64,000 nt of DNA from Solanum dulcamara (GCF_947179165.1 NC_077245.1:35519286-35583285), one strand, 5' to 3'. Positions 11,613-23,205 are shown, counted from the stretch's first letter. The notes: a model not told the origin generated them from the letters alone. A program made the numbers and translations.

Positions 11613-13199
11613 TATCATTTCAGAGCCTTTAAAAAGAAGAGCTGGTACCTCCACTTACTATTCATTATATAGCAGGCTCGAGAATAGTAATTTGATTACT
11701 TTTAGACTCTAAATGTTCAGAAGTGACTACAAGTCACGAGTTACACTCAGAGCTCATAACTGGAATTACCTCTAAACCCATATCATATATCATTTTACTT
11801 AAAATTAAGTCATTCCAAAGAAAAGAAGAGATAGGCTTTACATGTACTATTTTTCATCACATAGAAGACTTAAAGGCAACAACCCAGCTATTGTAGGAGT
11901 TCTAACATAAAAAAGTAAACGAGAGTTTCGACTTATATTCAGGGCTTTATGAATGGATTGAATCCCAAATATCACATACATATCATTCATAACTTACATC
12001 TAAGACATGCCAAAAGAAAAGAAAGATAACTCTACATACTTATTCCAAAAATACGCCAAAAGAAAGCTTCACATACCTCGTATGAACTTCTCTTAATCAT
12101 GTCCACGTCGTCGTCCTCCAAACCTATTTAACATGGAAAAAAGGAGAGTATCAACAACCTTAAACTTTTCAGCGCCTTCGGTTGCACCTTAGTATTCGCA
12201 TAACTCATTTCCTTGCTCGCCTCTTCGACTAGTTCCTTAACTCATTTAAAGAGTTACCGGAAATTGGGCAGCAAATCCCCTATAATATGCCCTATCCGAA
12301 TTCCCAATTACATACCTAATTACCACATCCAACCAAAAACAACAACCTTCAGCTCATATACAAGTAGAACATGGCAGCATTACACAATATAAAGTCCATC
12401 CAACTTGCTGAAAATTGTAATACCAAAATAGGGTTTCTAGTTTCTATTTTGCGAAACCTTTAACCGTACGAAGAGTGGAATCGTGTGGATGCAACCAGAA
12501 GCTACCAAAACTATTTTAGAACACATTTAGACCCTGAAACACACACCACACAACCATAATAAGCCTCCAAACACACCACGCCTCACTTCGACTATAATTT
12601 AACTACGACGACTTCAATTTAGATTGTTTCTTTCGCTGAGCATCCCCACGATTTTTTCATACTTACAGAATTATAAAATGTACATAATACACTCCATAAC
12701 AACCTCATAAAGTACAAATTTAAAGGATAAACCTTACCTTACCCGAAATTGGCCAAAACACGCCAAAACCCTCCTCGGAAAATCTCTTGATGTGATGAAA
12801 CGGAGTGGACTGTTTGCTGTCCATTTGGTGCTGCTACAAACCTTATATTTACATTATGAACACCCTCATAACATGGAAAAACCCTTAAAAAAACGTTGGA
12901 GAAGAGAATCAAGCCATAGGTTATCAAATGGCCTTCCAAACACGCTGAAAATTAACTTCGGAACCTCCTTGACGCGGCTGAAATGTTGTGGCTGCTTGTT
13001 ACTCCTTTTTGCTGCCCCCAATAGGTAATATACGTTGTTAAACAACTCCAATTGATATAATAATACCTTATCTAATTAATTTACGGAGCAAAATCGAGAC
13101 GTACCTATTTTTCTCCTCCAAGCCATCATGTTTTTCTCTCTTGTTCTAGGGTTTGTTCTTGAGTTTTTGCTAAAGCTTAATGGATCAGAACTGAAGTAT

Positions 13200-13400
13200 A
13201 AGACACATATACATGTATATATGTGGTCCTAGGATGTGAAACATGTCATCCCCATATGGTGACACGTGTCCAGCCCCTATTGGGCCACGGATCCATGCCT
13301 TACCCCTAGGCTGCCACGTGTCCTTGTGGGCCCCACTCCCAAGTAGGTGGGTCACCTACTTGATCCTAAGTAGGTGGGTCACCTGCTTGATTGAGGTGCT
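13200..13400 (-). promoter_or_regulatory. LTR U3 promoter region: TATA tract, CACGTG motifs, hairpin modules
   Basis: On the minus strand this part of U3 contains AGTAGGTG/CACCTACT inverted modules (13341-13392), two CACGTG cores in a GACACGTGTCC-type context (13263-13270 and 13315-13322) and a TATATACATGTATATATG tract (13207-13224). The same order is seen at about 15200-15370, 29405-29520, 32120-32356 and, reversed, 42215-42420 and 62600-62880. CACGTG(T) is the core of plant G-box/ABRE elements, so a bZIP or bHLH response is possible. That is inference from the motif only. Confidence 0.5.
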
Positions 13401-13768
13401 GCCATGTGTCGCTCCTCCATTGGCTTCCGCATGTCGTCTTTTCCCCTTCCTCGTGGGTTCGTAATCTCATCTTATTTTAGGAGCCTATGTAATCCATGCT
13501 ACGTAAGTTTGGTATGTCCTTAAGAAACTCAAGTATGTAATATGTCTAAGTTGGTAGATTACGTAGGTAAATCGAGTCCTACGACTCATTATTTGGCCTC
13601 TAATTCCTTTCGGATTCTTATGACTCCATTTCCAACCTTCCTTCTCATGAGGTATCACAGTCTTCTTTCCTTAGAGTTGTTTGATAGTGTCATAGCTTGT
13701 CCGGCTCACATGATAGTGTCTAAGGAACTTAAGAAGATATTCCGAGATCGAGAGTGAGGGGTGTAACA

Positions 13769-15772
13769 ATTCTTCCCCACATGTTATATACACATCATAT
13801 TTAGGACTAAGACACGCCAAGAGAAGGGAAGGATAGATTTACATACTCATCACTTCCTGACGTATGGAAGGCTTGAGAAGCCCTAGTTCAATTACCGTAC
13901 GAGTGCTTTCATCAAGAAGTAAATGAGGACCGTGAATTACATTTGGAATTTATGAGTAGATTTACCCTCAATCTCATATCATTTATTACTTAACTTGAAG
14001 ACATGCCAAAAGAAGAAACAAGACAGGCTTTACATACTTATGCCAAAAACATGCCAAAAGAAAGCTTCACATACCTTGTCTGAATTATTCCTTATCTTGT
14101 TTGCCTGTCCGTCCTTTGAACCTATTCAATATGAAAATAATATGAATATCAACCCCTTTTACTTTCCATCATCCTAGGTTACACCTTAGTATTAATGAAA
14201 TCTATTTCCTTAGTCGTTTCCCCGACTTGTTCTGTTATTTGCTAAGGCGTCGACGAAAATTGGGCAGCACCTCCTCTATAATGTGCCCTATCCAAAATTC
14301 CAATTAGGTCCCTAATACCTAAATCCATCCAACAACAACAACCTGCATCAATTCACACCAACAATATACAACATAAACTCCAAACGATTTATTCAAAAAT
14401 ACGATATCACAATAGGGTGTCTAGCCTTTATTTTATAACACCTTTAACTATACGAAACGAGGGGTCATGTGGCTTCAACCAGAAGAAACCTAACCCACAT
14501 TAGAACATATTTAGTCCCTGAAACAACACATCACACCCCTGCAGCAGCAACTCACAAGAACAACGCCTTACTTCGACGACAATTCAACTATAACGACTAC
14601 AATTTGGGTTGTCTTCAACGCCAAGCATTTCTCTACTGTTTTCACGTTTACAGCCACACAAAAGGTGTATAATACACTCCATAACAACACCATAAATTCC
14701 AAATTGAAAGGAGAAATCTTACCTTACCCGAATTTAGCCAAAATACTCAAAGCGCAACTCGGAACTTCTCCAAACGCGCTGAAATTGAGCGGGCTGTTTG
14801 TGTTACTTCTTCGCTGCCCAAAATTGAAATTTTATGTTATTAAACAACATTATACAACTTAGGGACACTTCAAATAATTAATTCATGAAATGAAACCCGG
14901 AAGCTTACCCCAAAAGGGCCAAACCCGTAGCCCTCCTTCCTTGCCCCTTTAATGTTTTTCTCTTCTTTTTCTTCCAAACTTCCAATTGTAAAGCTGAAGT
15001 TTTGGTTCCATAAACATCATAAAACACATATATACATATCCACATACTTAGGGAACATCATAGATAATTAATTCACGGAAGAAAAGTGAGGAACTTACCT
15101 TAATTCTTCTTGAACCATGGCTGCCGTAGTACTCTCTTCCTCTCACATTTTCTCTCTATGTTTGGCTGATTTTTTTGGACTCCAAATGAATTAAGAGTCA
15201 TTAACACATATATGTATGGTTCCTTAGGAAGTGACATGTGTCATCGCCTAAGGGTGACATGTGTCAAGCCCTTATTGGACCACAGATCCACCCTTATCCT
15301 CCAAGTCTACCACGTGTCCTTAGTGGGGCCCACCCCCAAGTAGGTAGGTCACCTACTTGACTCCAAGCAGGTGGGTCGCCTGATTCCACGTGGAACTTCT
15401 CTAGGCTTCCATGTGGCACCTCCTTTTGCTGCCACATGTCGCCTTCTCCTCTCTCCCGTGGGTTCGTAATCTTTTCTTGTCTTAAGAGCCGATGTAATCC
15501 GTACTATTTAAGCTTGATATATCCTTAAGCAACTTAAGGGTATAAGACTCTTAACTTAGTGTATTACGTAGGTAAATCGAGTCCTACGACTTATTTCTTA
15601 GCCTCCAATTCTTTCCGGATTCTTATGGCTCTATTTCCAACCTTCCTTCTCGCGAGGTATCACAATCTTCTTTCCTTAGAGTTGTTTGGTGTGTGTGGAC
15701 AGTAAGGGTCTCATGGCTACTTTCAAGACGATTAGGGACACGTGTTAAGGTTCAAAAATATGGGGTATAACA
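13769..15772 (-). repeat. Chromovirus 3' LTR, U3-side piece (family 1)
   Basis: On the minus strand it starts TGTTATACCCC at 15772, directly after a polypurine tract, so it is the U3 end of the element's 3' LTR. The segment 13769-13960 is homologous to about 9911-10114 of the left piece. The two pieces therefore overlap rather than abut: either an internal LTR duplication existed before LTR 10115-13768 inserted, or two LTR fragments were joined by recombination. Confidence 0.75.
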
Positions 15773-15788
15773 TCCTTCCCCCTTTTAG
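15773..15788 (-). other. Polypurine tract of the minus-strand chromovirus
   Basis: The minus strand reads CTAAAAGGGGGAAGGA immediately before the TGTTATACCCC start of the 3' LTR. This is the expected site for plus-strand DNA priming and it orients the element. Confidence 0.8.
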
Positions 15789-15903
15789 ATCATTCATCTC
15801 CGAATGTTAAATAAATTTCCCTTAAGACTTTATACGGATCATAGGGAGATTCCTTTCTACTGGAACAACATACATTTTCATCCAAGTAATTAATATACGA
15901 GTT

Positions 15904-16164
15904 CTAGGACTGGGGGTTATCTGTAGACATCAGGAATAGGTACAGACACCTGTGTTTCATGTCTTCTTTAACTTCCCAGGTTATGGCTTCACGATTCTTA
16001 TTCCACCACAGTACCTTGACGGAAGCTATGCCCTTAGTTCGCAACCCGTTTAATCTGCTGATCCCGGATGGAAATAGCTTGCCCCTCGTAGGATAACTCC
16101 CTGTTATATGGACCTCCTCCATGGGAAATATTCTGGAAGCGTCGCTCACATTCTTGCGGAGCAT
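15904..16164 (-). pseudogene. Integrase C-terminus and chromodomain remnant
   Basis: An 86-codon minus-strand open frame begins MLRKNVSDASRIF and contains IASVKVLWWNKNREAITWE followed by MKHRCLYLF. This matches the end of plant chromovirus integrases, where a VKVLW...TWE...M..RYP.LF chromodomain recognises modified histone tails and guides integration into heterochromatin. It lies ~130 bp inside the 3' LTR, the expected place for the pol C-terminus. The rest of the polyprotein is broken upstream, so this is a fragment of a dead gene. The clade is most like Tekay/Del, given the initiator-Met PBS and very long LTRs. Confidence 0.85.
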
Positions 16165-16309
16165 TGATCTGTGAAAACTGAATATATTGTTTTAAATCGG
16201 ATGGTAGGTCCCACTCATAGGCAGCTTTATCTATTCTACAAATGCCCTGAGAAGGATCAATGTATCCCTTTCTTGACGACTCTAGGCTTCTATTCGATAG
16301 CTTGTTCCG

Positions 16310-16800
16310 GATTAAGCTTTACTTTATCAATAATTTATTGGATCCCCTCTGGGCCTATCCATTAATCGAAGGGAAAAATGTCGTACTAAGATTCACCTGT
16401 GTTCCCAATCCTTATCGGAATGATCTCCAGTGATTAGTCGTACGTTGAACTTCCCCATCTGAGATAATAGATATGGGAACCCTGTGAAATCTTATTGTTT
16501 CCTTGCTATGTTATCTCGTATAACCCTTAGCTGAATATACCTTCCTAATTGGAAGAAAATGGGTTAATTTTTTTTAGCTTATCTACCATAACCCATATGA
16601 ACTTATACTTCCGTAGAGTGCGAAGTCAGCCTGCACTATAACCTACATTAATCGCCTTCCATCTCCGAGTCGGGATTCCCATCCCCCATAACAGGCTATC
16701 AAGCCTCTGATGCTCCTCTTCGTTTAAGCCATTATACAACTCCTCTTAATTCAACTTGTAACACCTTAGGTATGCTATCTTGCTCTTTTACTCAGATCTT
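16310..16800 (-). pseudogene. Decayed integrase core of the same element
   Basis: Translating the minus strand in shifting frames gives recognisable integrase pieces. Near 16310-16520 there is a VPISIISDG-like motif (second catalytic Asp), followed by a TQVNLSTTF-like stretch and the region where NGQAQRGS stands for the conserved GQAERT. Near 16580-16680 there is a WEAINVGY-like start of the catalytic core, and near 16700-16780 a KLN..EEHQRL-like end of the zinc finger. Multiple frameshifts and stops break it. It reads toward the chromodomain fragment at 15904-16164 and belongs to the same minus-strand pol. Confidence 0.65.
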
Positions 16801-17249
16801 CTTTCTAGTTTTATTACCACACATTATACTGTAATTCTTACTCAACATGTGTAGGTATGTAGAGCCATTCAGAAAATGCTTTAGTGTCGCTATACTAGCG
16901 GCTTACCTCCTTCGATCGAGGTCAGGGCTCCGCTATGGCTTTTGTCCTTAATATCGATTATATCTTAATAGTTTTGCCTCGAACCATCTTACACTTTTCT
17001 TTAATAGATTCTAAATATGGCAATCACATTGCTATTATTGACTTCCTTTTATCGAGTAATCATTTGACCTCGCTCTTATTATGCCAATGTTTATAAGCTG
17101 CATAACTATTCTTGTGCCATTTTCACGAGGTGCGTTGTATTTTATCCATAATCTTTTCTGCTCTTGGCTTACTCTGTTCTATATGTGTCATTGTACTAAC
17201 ACGCCTTTATAATCTCTTTTTGTCATACTTGTTTCATTCCCTTTCTCAC
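16801..17249 (-). other. Unrecognised decayed element interior
   Basis: By position this should hold the RNase H or RT part of the minus-strand pol. I could not identify any motif with confidence in either strand, and I see no other gene. Confidence 0.4.
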
Positions 17250-17355
17250 TTCCCAGGGGGTCACCCATCCCAATGTTACCCTCACCCAAGCACACTTAAC
17301 TTCGGAGTTTTAATAGAATCCGGTGCATTAGTGCGGGTATGATCACGTCCATCCC
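17250..17355 (-). pseudogene. 5S rRNA-derived sequence
   Basis: The minus strand closely follows plant 5S rRNA for about 105 of ~120 nt. It includes GCACTAATGCACCGGAT, AACTCCGAAGTTAAG, a TGTGCTTGGGT version of the box A region, and GGATGGGTGACCCCCTGGGA, which covers the C box of the internal RNA polymerase III promoter. The first bases (GGGATGGACGTGATCATACC) and several internal positions differ, and the normal 3' end is replaced, so it is not a functional 5S gene. It sits inside the interior of a decayed Ty3/gypsy element. It may derive from a 5S-carrying small element or a copied 5S gene. Confidence 0.85.
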
Positions 17356-19482
17356 TTATGGGGTCTCGTTTGAAGTTTAAGCATTCCTATTTGTATACGA
17401 TAGCGTCGGTTGATTTTCTTTTACGTTTGCACTTCTCTTGTCCACTTCCCCCCTTTTAGGGTATACCCAGGTCATTCTCTATTTATTTTCAGCTATTCAC
17501 ACGCGGACGATTCCACTCCAACATATTTAACGTGCTGCACCATAGCTACATCTTCTGTTAAATCATCCCCATGTTAGGTTGCCTTTCTAGGAAACCCTAG
17601 CACAACCGTAGGGTGCTTTAGTATTCGCAATGTATCATATAAAATCTTATTTAATGGTTGATACTCGAATAATACCCATAATGTAGCAGTACATTCAAAG
17701 CCACATTCCATTCATCCCAATCAGTAATTAGCGCGACTCGTAATTGGTTCAGATTATCCACTTGAGAGTACTTACACTTTGATGATTCGCGTTTCAACCT
17801 CCATCATTAGACTAACCTTATTCCAGTGGACACCGCTTATTCTTCTAATAATCTCGTAATGCAGCAGTTGTTCTGCAAATCGACATTCCCTCTCCTTGCA
17901 GGATCTCACTAATCATCAAGGTGGAGTCACATATACATAATACTTCTTTATGCCTTCTGAACTTTTATTTTTTTGTCAGGTGCTTAAGGCTCACTTCTAA
18001 TCCTGCTTAAAACCATCTCAACTTCGTTGTAGTAGTGGCCTTGTCTTAAGACCTTTTCATATTACTATACCTCCAGTTCGTAACTGTCTATTTCTCTTTT
18101 TGTTCGATACTCATACTTAATTAATCACATCTATGTTGAGTGCCTATATTAGAACTTCTCTATTATTCCTTTAGCTCATTTCCATTTTTGGTTGGGCGTA
18201 AGGAATTCCATATTACCCTTTATTTCCTTGCACTAGCTATCCTTTTCGTCATCATATAACCTTTATTCAAAACTTTCCTTATGGAACTTGATAAAACTTC
18301 CTTATTTGTTGCATAGCTTGCTTTTCCATTCCACACCTATCTTTACATTCCATTTACATGGACCACGTCATACCTTCTAGTTAATTCCTTACTACACTTT
18401 ACTTATTCTCATAACAGTGTTTGTTATATTCACCTGGTACCCTGTTCTTAATCAGTCCCATAGTATAACACCGCTTGACTTTCTTCACGATTCTTACTAT
18501 GGGTTACTTACCCTTCTTAGTTAGTCTTATCCTTAATATCTCACAAGCTGTCTTATTACTACTTTATATCCATCACAATTCTTTTCCCTTTGTACTCTTG
18601 TCTTAACCATACTGTTACTTCTTTTAACTATAACTCGTCATAGTTTATTCCTATGTATTAATTCAGTCGGTGCCTTAATACAACATTCTATCCAGACCTA
18701 TCAGTCTTCTCTGAATCATCTTTCTTGGATTATAAGTCTTTTCCAACTTCGTTCTACCATACCCGTATTGACCTCCTAATTTCTATTGCAATCAATTCAA
18801 CAATTAACTTATTCCTCGAGGTCTGCCATACTTGTAGTTTAGTCAAATCTCATTCTTATTATGGACCAGGCATACTACAATCCTGTATCTCATTCTCCTT
18901 TTACTCCTAGGAAAATTTAGGCAGAGTTTCCTCTGTATTTCTTACTATGTCAACACCTGCACGCAGAAAATACCAACAATGCCTTACAGGGCACACAAAT
19001 ATATATTCATAGCGTATCATATCGTAGCCACCTAGGGCACATATATATATTCATATCATCTCATCTCGCAGCCACACAGGGCGCCCACATTAGCAGTATG
19101 AATATGGACTTACCTCGTATGTCCCATCGAACTGCACCTGTTGCACTTTCCTGTATAATTTTCCATTCATTTTCCAAGTTTATATATTAATTGTATTGCA
19201 ACACCTTACCTGACATAGGTCCTTCATGCCTTTGCTTACTGCATGCTTCGTAACATCCAATATTGTTAGTTACTTTCTTCTATCGGCGTTGTCCTCCTGC
19301 TAAAATCGCAGGTTAGTATAAGGATTTCATTTTCTATGGCTCGGCTCTATCGCACGATCTTAGATATGAAAGAAAGTAACATCCTAAATGTCCTGTAGCC
19401 TTCTGTCTATAGATGTGGTGCATAACACACTGATAAACAAGACTTTACTAGACATGGTCTATAGATATTCCAAGGACGAACT
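17356..19482 (-). mobile_element. Decayed interior (gag side) of the minus-strand chromovirus
   Basis: This is the ~2.1 kb between the 5S-derived block and the PBS. It is rich in plus-strand pyrimidines and riddled with stops; I recognise no domain. A two-unit ~47-bp repeat lies at about 18986-19085 (GGGCAC...ATATATATTCATA...GCAGCCAC). The last ~190 bp (19310-19498) are clearly homologous to 29571-29756, the leader next to the PBS in a related element, which confirms the assignment. Confidence 0.6.
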
Positions 19483-19494
19483 GCTCTGATACCA
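19483..19494 (-). other. Primer-binding site, initiator-Met type
   Basis: The minus strand reads TGGTATCAGAGC, four bases after the LTR end. This is the classic PBS of plant retrotransposons primed by initiator methionine tRNA, as in Tekay/Del chromoviruses. Confidence 0.9.
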
Positions 19495-19498
19495 CTTC

Positions 19499-20067
19499 TG
19501 TCATGACCCAACCCCGTAGGCCGCGACTGGGGTCTGACCTGGACCCTCTTATCGTATTTATCAGCTACACTTGAGTGGAACCGTGTGTGATGTGATACTA
19601 TACCCCAAACGCCTCAATAGTTTAAAACTTTTTCATGTGCCTCTAGCCTCTTTCATTCGTATCATATCATAAAAGGGCACGCGCCGACGAGGCTGCCATA
19701 ATATAAAAACATTTACAACATGCCATATAGGCATAGTCGAAACAAACTTATAAACAACCGACATCCATTTGTCTACAAACCTCTAGGAATAGTAACAACA
19801 ACATATGGCGGGATAGGGCCCCCGTTGTACCCTTGAATGTACAAATATATACATTAAGTGACCAGTATCAAAAATTAGGCTCCAAAACAGTGAAGTCCTT
19901 CCGACATAGCTGAGAGGGACTCCTAAGCTGACGAATCTCCAAAATGAACATCTGTACCTGCAGGCATGAAACGCAGCCCCCCGAGAAAAAAAGGGTCAGT
20001 ACGATATATGTACTGAGTATGTAAAGCATAACACATCACAACTGAGAGAACAACTGAAATGGGGATG
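19499..20067 (-). repeat. Truncated 5' LTR (family 1), 569 bp
   Basis: It begins TGTCATGACCCAACCCC on the plus strand and aligns with 8333-8903. At 20067 the homology stops inside GGGGATG and a different LTR family begins. About 3 kb of this LTR is therefore lost. Confidence 0.85.
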
Positions 20068-21015
20068 AACTTAAAATATATAATAATCTATGTATTTGGA
20101 ATCATCATATAAAAACCCATAAGACTTCATCATTTAAAATTGAAATATTGAGTTTAGGAATCACTTGGGCTCTATGGTTTGAAGAAACAATGAATGAGAG
20201 CCACATACCTTGGAGAATGAAACCCTTAATGAAAAAATTGAAAATAAATGGAGGCTTGATCTTCTTGGAGTAAAACCCTAGAACCTTTCTTGACGATGAA
20301 TGAGACTTTAAGAGAACTTGGAAGGTTAGGGTTTGAGTTCTTAGAATCTAAGTGAGAGTGAATGAGTGTAGAAAGACTTAGGATCTTTTAGATAGGTAAA
20401 TTCTACCTCCAGAATGACCTCACTTTGTGTTAAAATATAAGAAACAACCAAAATATCCCATCCAAAAATCTGGCCAGACCGACTTCATGGGAACGCTTCA
20501 CGGTCCGTGGAGCTCACCACGACCCTTGTGGGGTGCTGTAGTAATGGAATTGGGAAACTATTTTTGAAAGTCTGCAGGGTAGGTCTCTGAACTTTCTCCA
20601 CGGATTCCTTCACGGTACGTGGAGGGCATCACGGTTTGTAAACCATGGCTGTGCTGCAAGTCCTGCAACAGCACTGCGGGAATGACCATCACGATCACAC
20701 CACGGTTCATGAAGAGATCCTTGTCCCATGGTGGTCGTTCATGGTCTTTGCCTTGGGAAATTTCCTAGGGACTTAGGAGAGGGGTCACCAGGGAGGGCAC
20801 TACAATCCGTGGTGTCCGTGGTCCCTCATCATGGTGCCTTAATGCAGGTCTGATTCTCTGAATCTCTAACATGGTTTCTCACCACGGTCCGTGGTGATCA
20901 CCACGACTCGTGATGTCCTTCCGTGGTCATCACTGGTGACAATTCCTATACCTTTTCTAAAATTTCATCCTTTGTTTCCTTGGTTTAGGACTCTCCAAAT
21001 TTTTGGGGTCTTACA
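20068..21015 (-). repeat. Truncated gypsy LTR (family 2), minus strand
   Basis: On the minus strand it begins TGTAAGACCCCAAAAATTTG at 21015 and runs left through a GC-richer block with many CACGGTCCGTGG-type words to the junction at 20068. The same features occur in plus orientation in solo LTR 22302-25909. The downstream half of the LTR is missing. Confidence 0.7.
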
Positions 21016-22035
21016 ATTGTCCATAGAGTCGACCCAATGAACCTGTCCTAAAGTTATTTCTTAGGGTTAATTTGTCTTTTTCTACTCTTTAAATTACAAT
21101 AATATGTTGTTTGTAACTTATGTTGAACCTATTAACCATTTTTACTCGCAACCCCCCCATTCACTCTCATTCTCTCAAAACTTTCAAGTCTTCTTCTCTA
21201 AGTTTCTCTCAAGGTGATTCTAGGATTCTTCAAGCTTCAAGTCTCCTTTTCGAAGTTCAAGCTAGGATTCCATCAAGGTATGTGGGCAATTCATCAATGG
21301 GTTCTTCTTCACCTATTGAGTCCCAAAGAAACCTCAAATTCTCTTTTATAATTCTTACCCAAATTCTAGGATTTCATGATATTGTTATGGATTCAATTGA
21401 TTTGAAGCTTTTTCATCTTTTTGTATCTTACTACGCATAATTTGATAATAATTACATTTTCTAATGATTTTTACATAAACTCATGCTATTCAAGTGATTT
21501 TGATATGAAATCAAGTTTTGATGATATGCATTCACTATGAATTGAAGAGATTATAATTCAAGTATACTTATGAATAAAGTGTCAACATGATTTTATGAAA
21601 TTAGGTTGCTTCTGATTGAAGTATTCTCATTATGAAAGATATATCACGATTTAGATGCTTTCGATTAAGTGTCTCTTATGAATTGATTATGTTATGAAAT
21701 CACGATATTTTAAATGAGCTATTCTTATGATATAAAGCTATGAATGATTTGGAATTACTAGATTTTTACCACTTCAAAGATTATGAATATAAATATGATA
21801 TGATTATGTATATTTTCTTTGTGAATTTACTTAGCGCCAAGTAGATTTTGGGATGAAGGCTCACCTGTTAGTAGAGGCGGAGTTCTTTAGAAGTAGCTCT
21901 TTTGTCCCATAACTAAGTTCCACAGTTGGAGTAAAAAGCATCACCCATTAGTTAAGGCTTGATTCCTAAGTCAGTCACCAGTTAGTTGAGGCTTGACTCT
22001 AGCTAGTGGATCCACCTAGGCTTATGTTAAGTAGA
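21016..22035 (+). repeat. Partial 5' LTR of the plus-strand host gypsy element
   Basis: Its organisation matches other family-2 LTRs here: a leader rich in TCTCTCAA/TTCTTC, a GGTATGTGGG.AATTCATC-type block near 21277, and a 3' part with CTTAGCGCCAAGTAGATTTTG (21834-21854), the counterpart of blocks at about 25075 and 38850. It lacks both normal ends, because it jumps directly into the 5' leader at ~22036 without the LTR terminus or PBS. It precedes the gag start at 22189. Confidence 0.6.
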
Positions 22036-22188
22036 GTCTTGTACATGGGTATGAAGCGCACCACATTTATGAATAGAAGGCTATGAGATGTTAAAGAAAT
22101 ACTTCACTTCGTTTGTACTCTTAATCATGCGATATAGTTGAACTCTATAAGATTTCCTTCTTACTCATGTTCTACGCGTTTCAGAATC
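22036..22188 (+). other. 5' leader of the host element, PBS deleted
   Basis: The stretch with TAGAGTCTTGTACATGGGT and AAGCGCACCAC is homologous to 26738-26800, the leader of the second gypsy element. It ends at the gag start codon. The PBS that should precede it is missing, showing a small deletion at the LTR/leader junction. Confidence 0.65.
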
Positions 22189-22301
22189 ATGCCTCCAAGA
22201 AAAGCTCTTGTGAGAAGGAACCAAGATAAGGAGAAACAAGAACCTATGATTCCGGTTGATCCTTTGGCCGAGAAGGTCACTCATGCCGAGTTTAGGGTTG
22301 C
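22189..22301 (+). pseudogene. Gag N-terminus of the host gypsy element
   Basis: The start codon at 22189 opens MPPRKALVRR followed by a charged linker and a VTHAEFR motif, the usual beginning of Gag (capsid precursor) in plant chromoviruses. At 22302 the frame runs into TGTAAGATCTC, the start of a solo LTR. The gag sequence resumes at 25910 on the other side with the expected next residues (A-F, then a stop where Q is expected, then LAQSM). The start is chosen from the family pattern and the leader homology just upstream. Confidence 0.75.
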
Positions 22302-22971
22302 TGTAAGATCTCAAAAGTTGAAAATTCATAAAACGAGGATCAAAAAATAAATTTTCCAGAAAATGCAACTTTTGGCACCAGGTGACGACCACGGAGGCTA
22401 TCACGGGCCATATTCAACACCATAATTTGTGGTGTGCCGTCGTAATGGTAATTCAGAAAGTTAAACCTAGCAGGGAAGGGTCCATGACAGCGACCATGGG
22501 CCATGGTGAGAATCACAAGCCGTGGTGCCCTCCATGGTGACCCCTCCCTTGAGGCCATAAGATTCCACTCCAAGGTAGGAACCACATCCCAACCAAAATG
22601 GGCCGTGTTAACCTTCATGGACTGTGGTGGATTCCGTGGTGAACACCTCTGCAGAACCCCCTTGTCAGGTTCCTCACCAGACCCTCACCATGGGCTGTAG
22701 TGACCTTCACGGATCATCATGGTCTCCATGAAAGAGGTCTGCATATTGATGTGAGGCCAAAAATACATATTTTTAATCATTAATTGCCTCACATTTAATA
22801 TTTTTATTTTTCCTTTTTGAGCATAAATTTATAGATTGTGCCAAATAGTGTATTTTATTTGTAGAATTAATCTGACGCAAAAATGAATAAATTTGGATCC
22901 AAAATGAATTAAAGATGAAGAATCAAAGAAAGAAATCAAGCAAGCAGCTTAATGGATTGGAGTGAATATTA

Positions 22972-22975
<4 letters not shown>

Positions 22976-23017
<42 letters not shown>
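22976..23017. repeat. (TA)n microsatellite
   Basis: About 20 uninterrupted TA units lie within the solo LTR. Confidence 0.95.
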
Positions 23018-23019
<2 letters not shown>

Positions 23020-23194
23020 TACAAAGGAGTAGTAAACAAGTTCAAATTGAATTACTACTACCACGTGGCAGTCAAGCATTAAACACAAGTTTGTGAGGCG
23101 GTGCATGTATTGTCTAACGTGCAAATCCAATTCTTTGGGTTTTGGGTTTACCAATTAGCTTTGGACTCAGTTATATTATTTAAGGTTTTCTACA

Positions 23195-23205
23195 TATATA
23201 AATAG
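23195..23205 (+). promoter_or_regulatory. TATA box of solo LTR
   Basis: TATATAAATAG, ~450 bp from the LTR start, supports plus orientation of this LTR. It is followed by a C/A-rich stretch where initiation would be expected. Confidence 0.55.

Larger units (their letters stand above)
10115..13768 (-). repeat. Complete family-1 chromovirus LTR, probably solo
   Basis: On the minus strand this 3654-bp LTR starts TGTTACACCCC at 13768 and ends GGGGTTGGGTCGTGACA at 10115. It is embedded between two pieces of another LTR of the same family. Flanks are ATTTG on the left and ATTCT on the right, so a clean 5-bp target duplication is not preserved. It has no adjacent PBS or pol, which suggests a solo LTR; alternatively it is an LTR brought next to others by recombination. 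Its U3 carries CACGTG-type motifs and CACCTACTTG hairpin modules. Confidence 0.75.

Noticed and set aside
17250..17355. Functional 5S rRNA gene
   Set aside because: Substitutions across the molecule, a missing 3' end and no terminator; it is a single antisense copy inside a dead retroelement.
17250..17355. Cassandra TRIM
   Set aside because: The surrounding sequence shows no short LTR pair or TG...CA ends, and the 5S part is closer to true 5S than the form I recall from Cassandra; not excluded.
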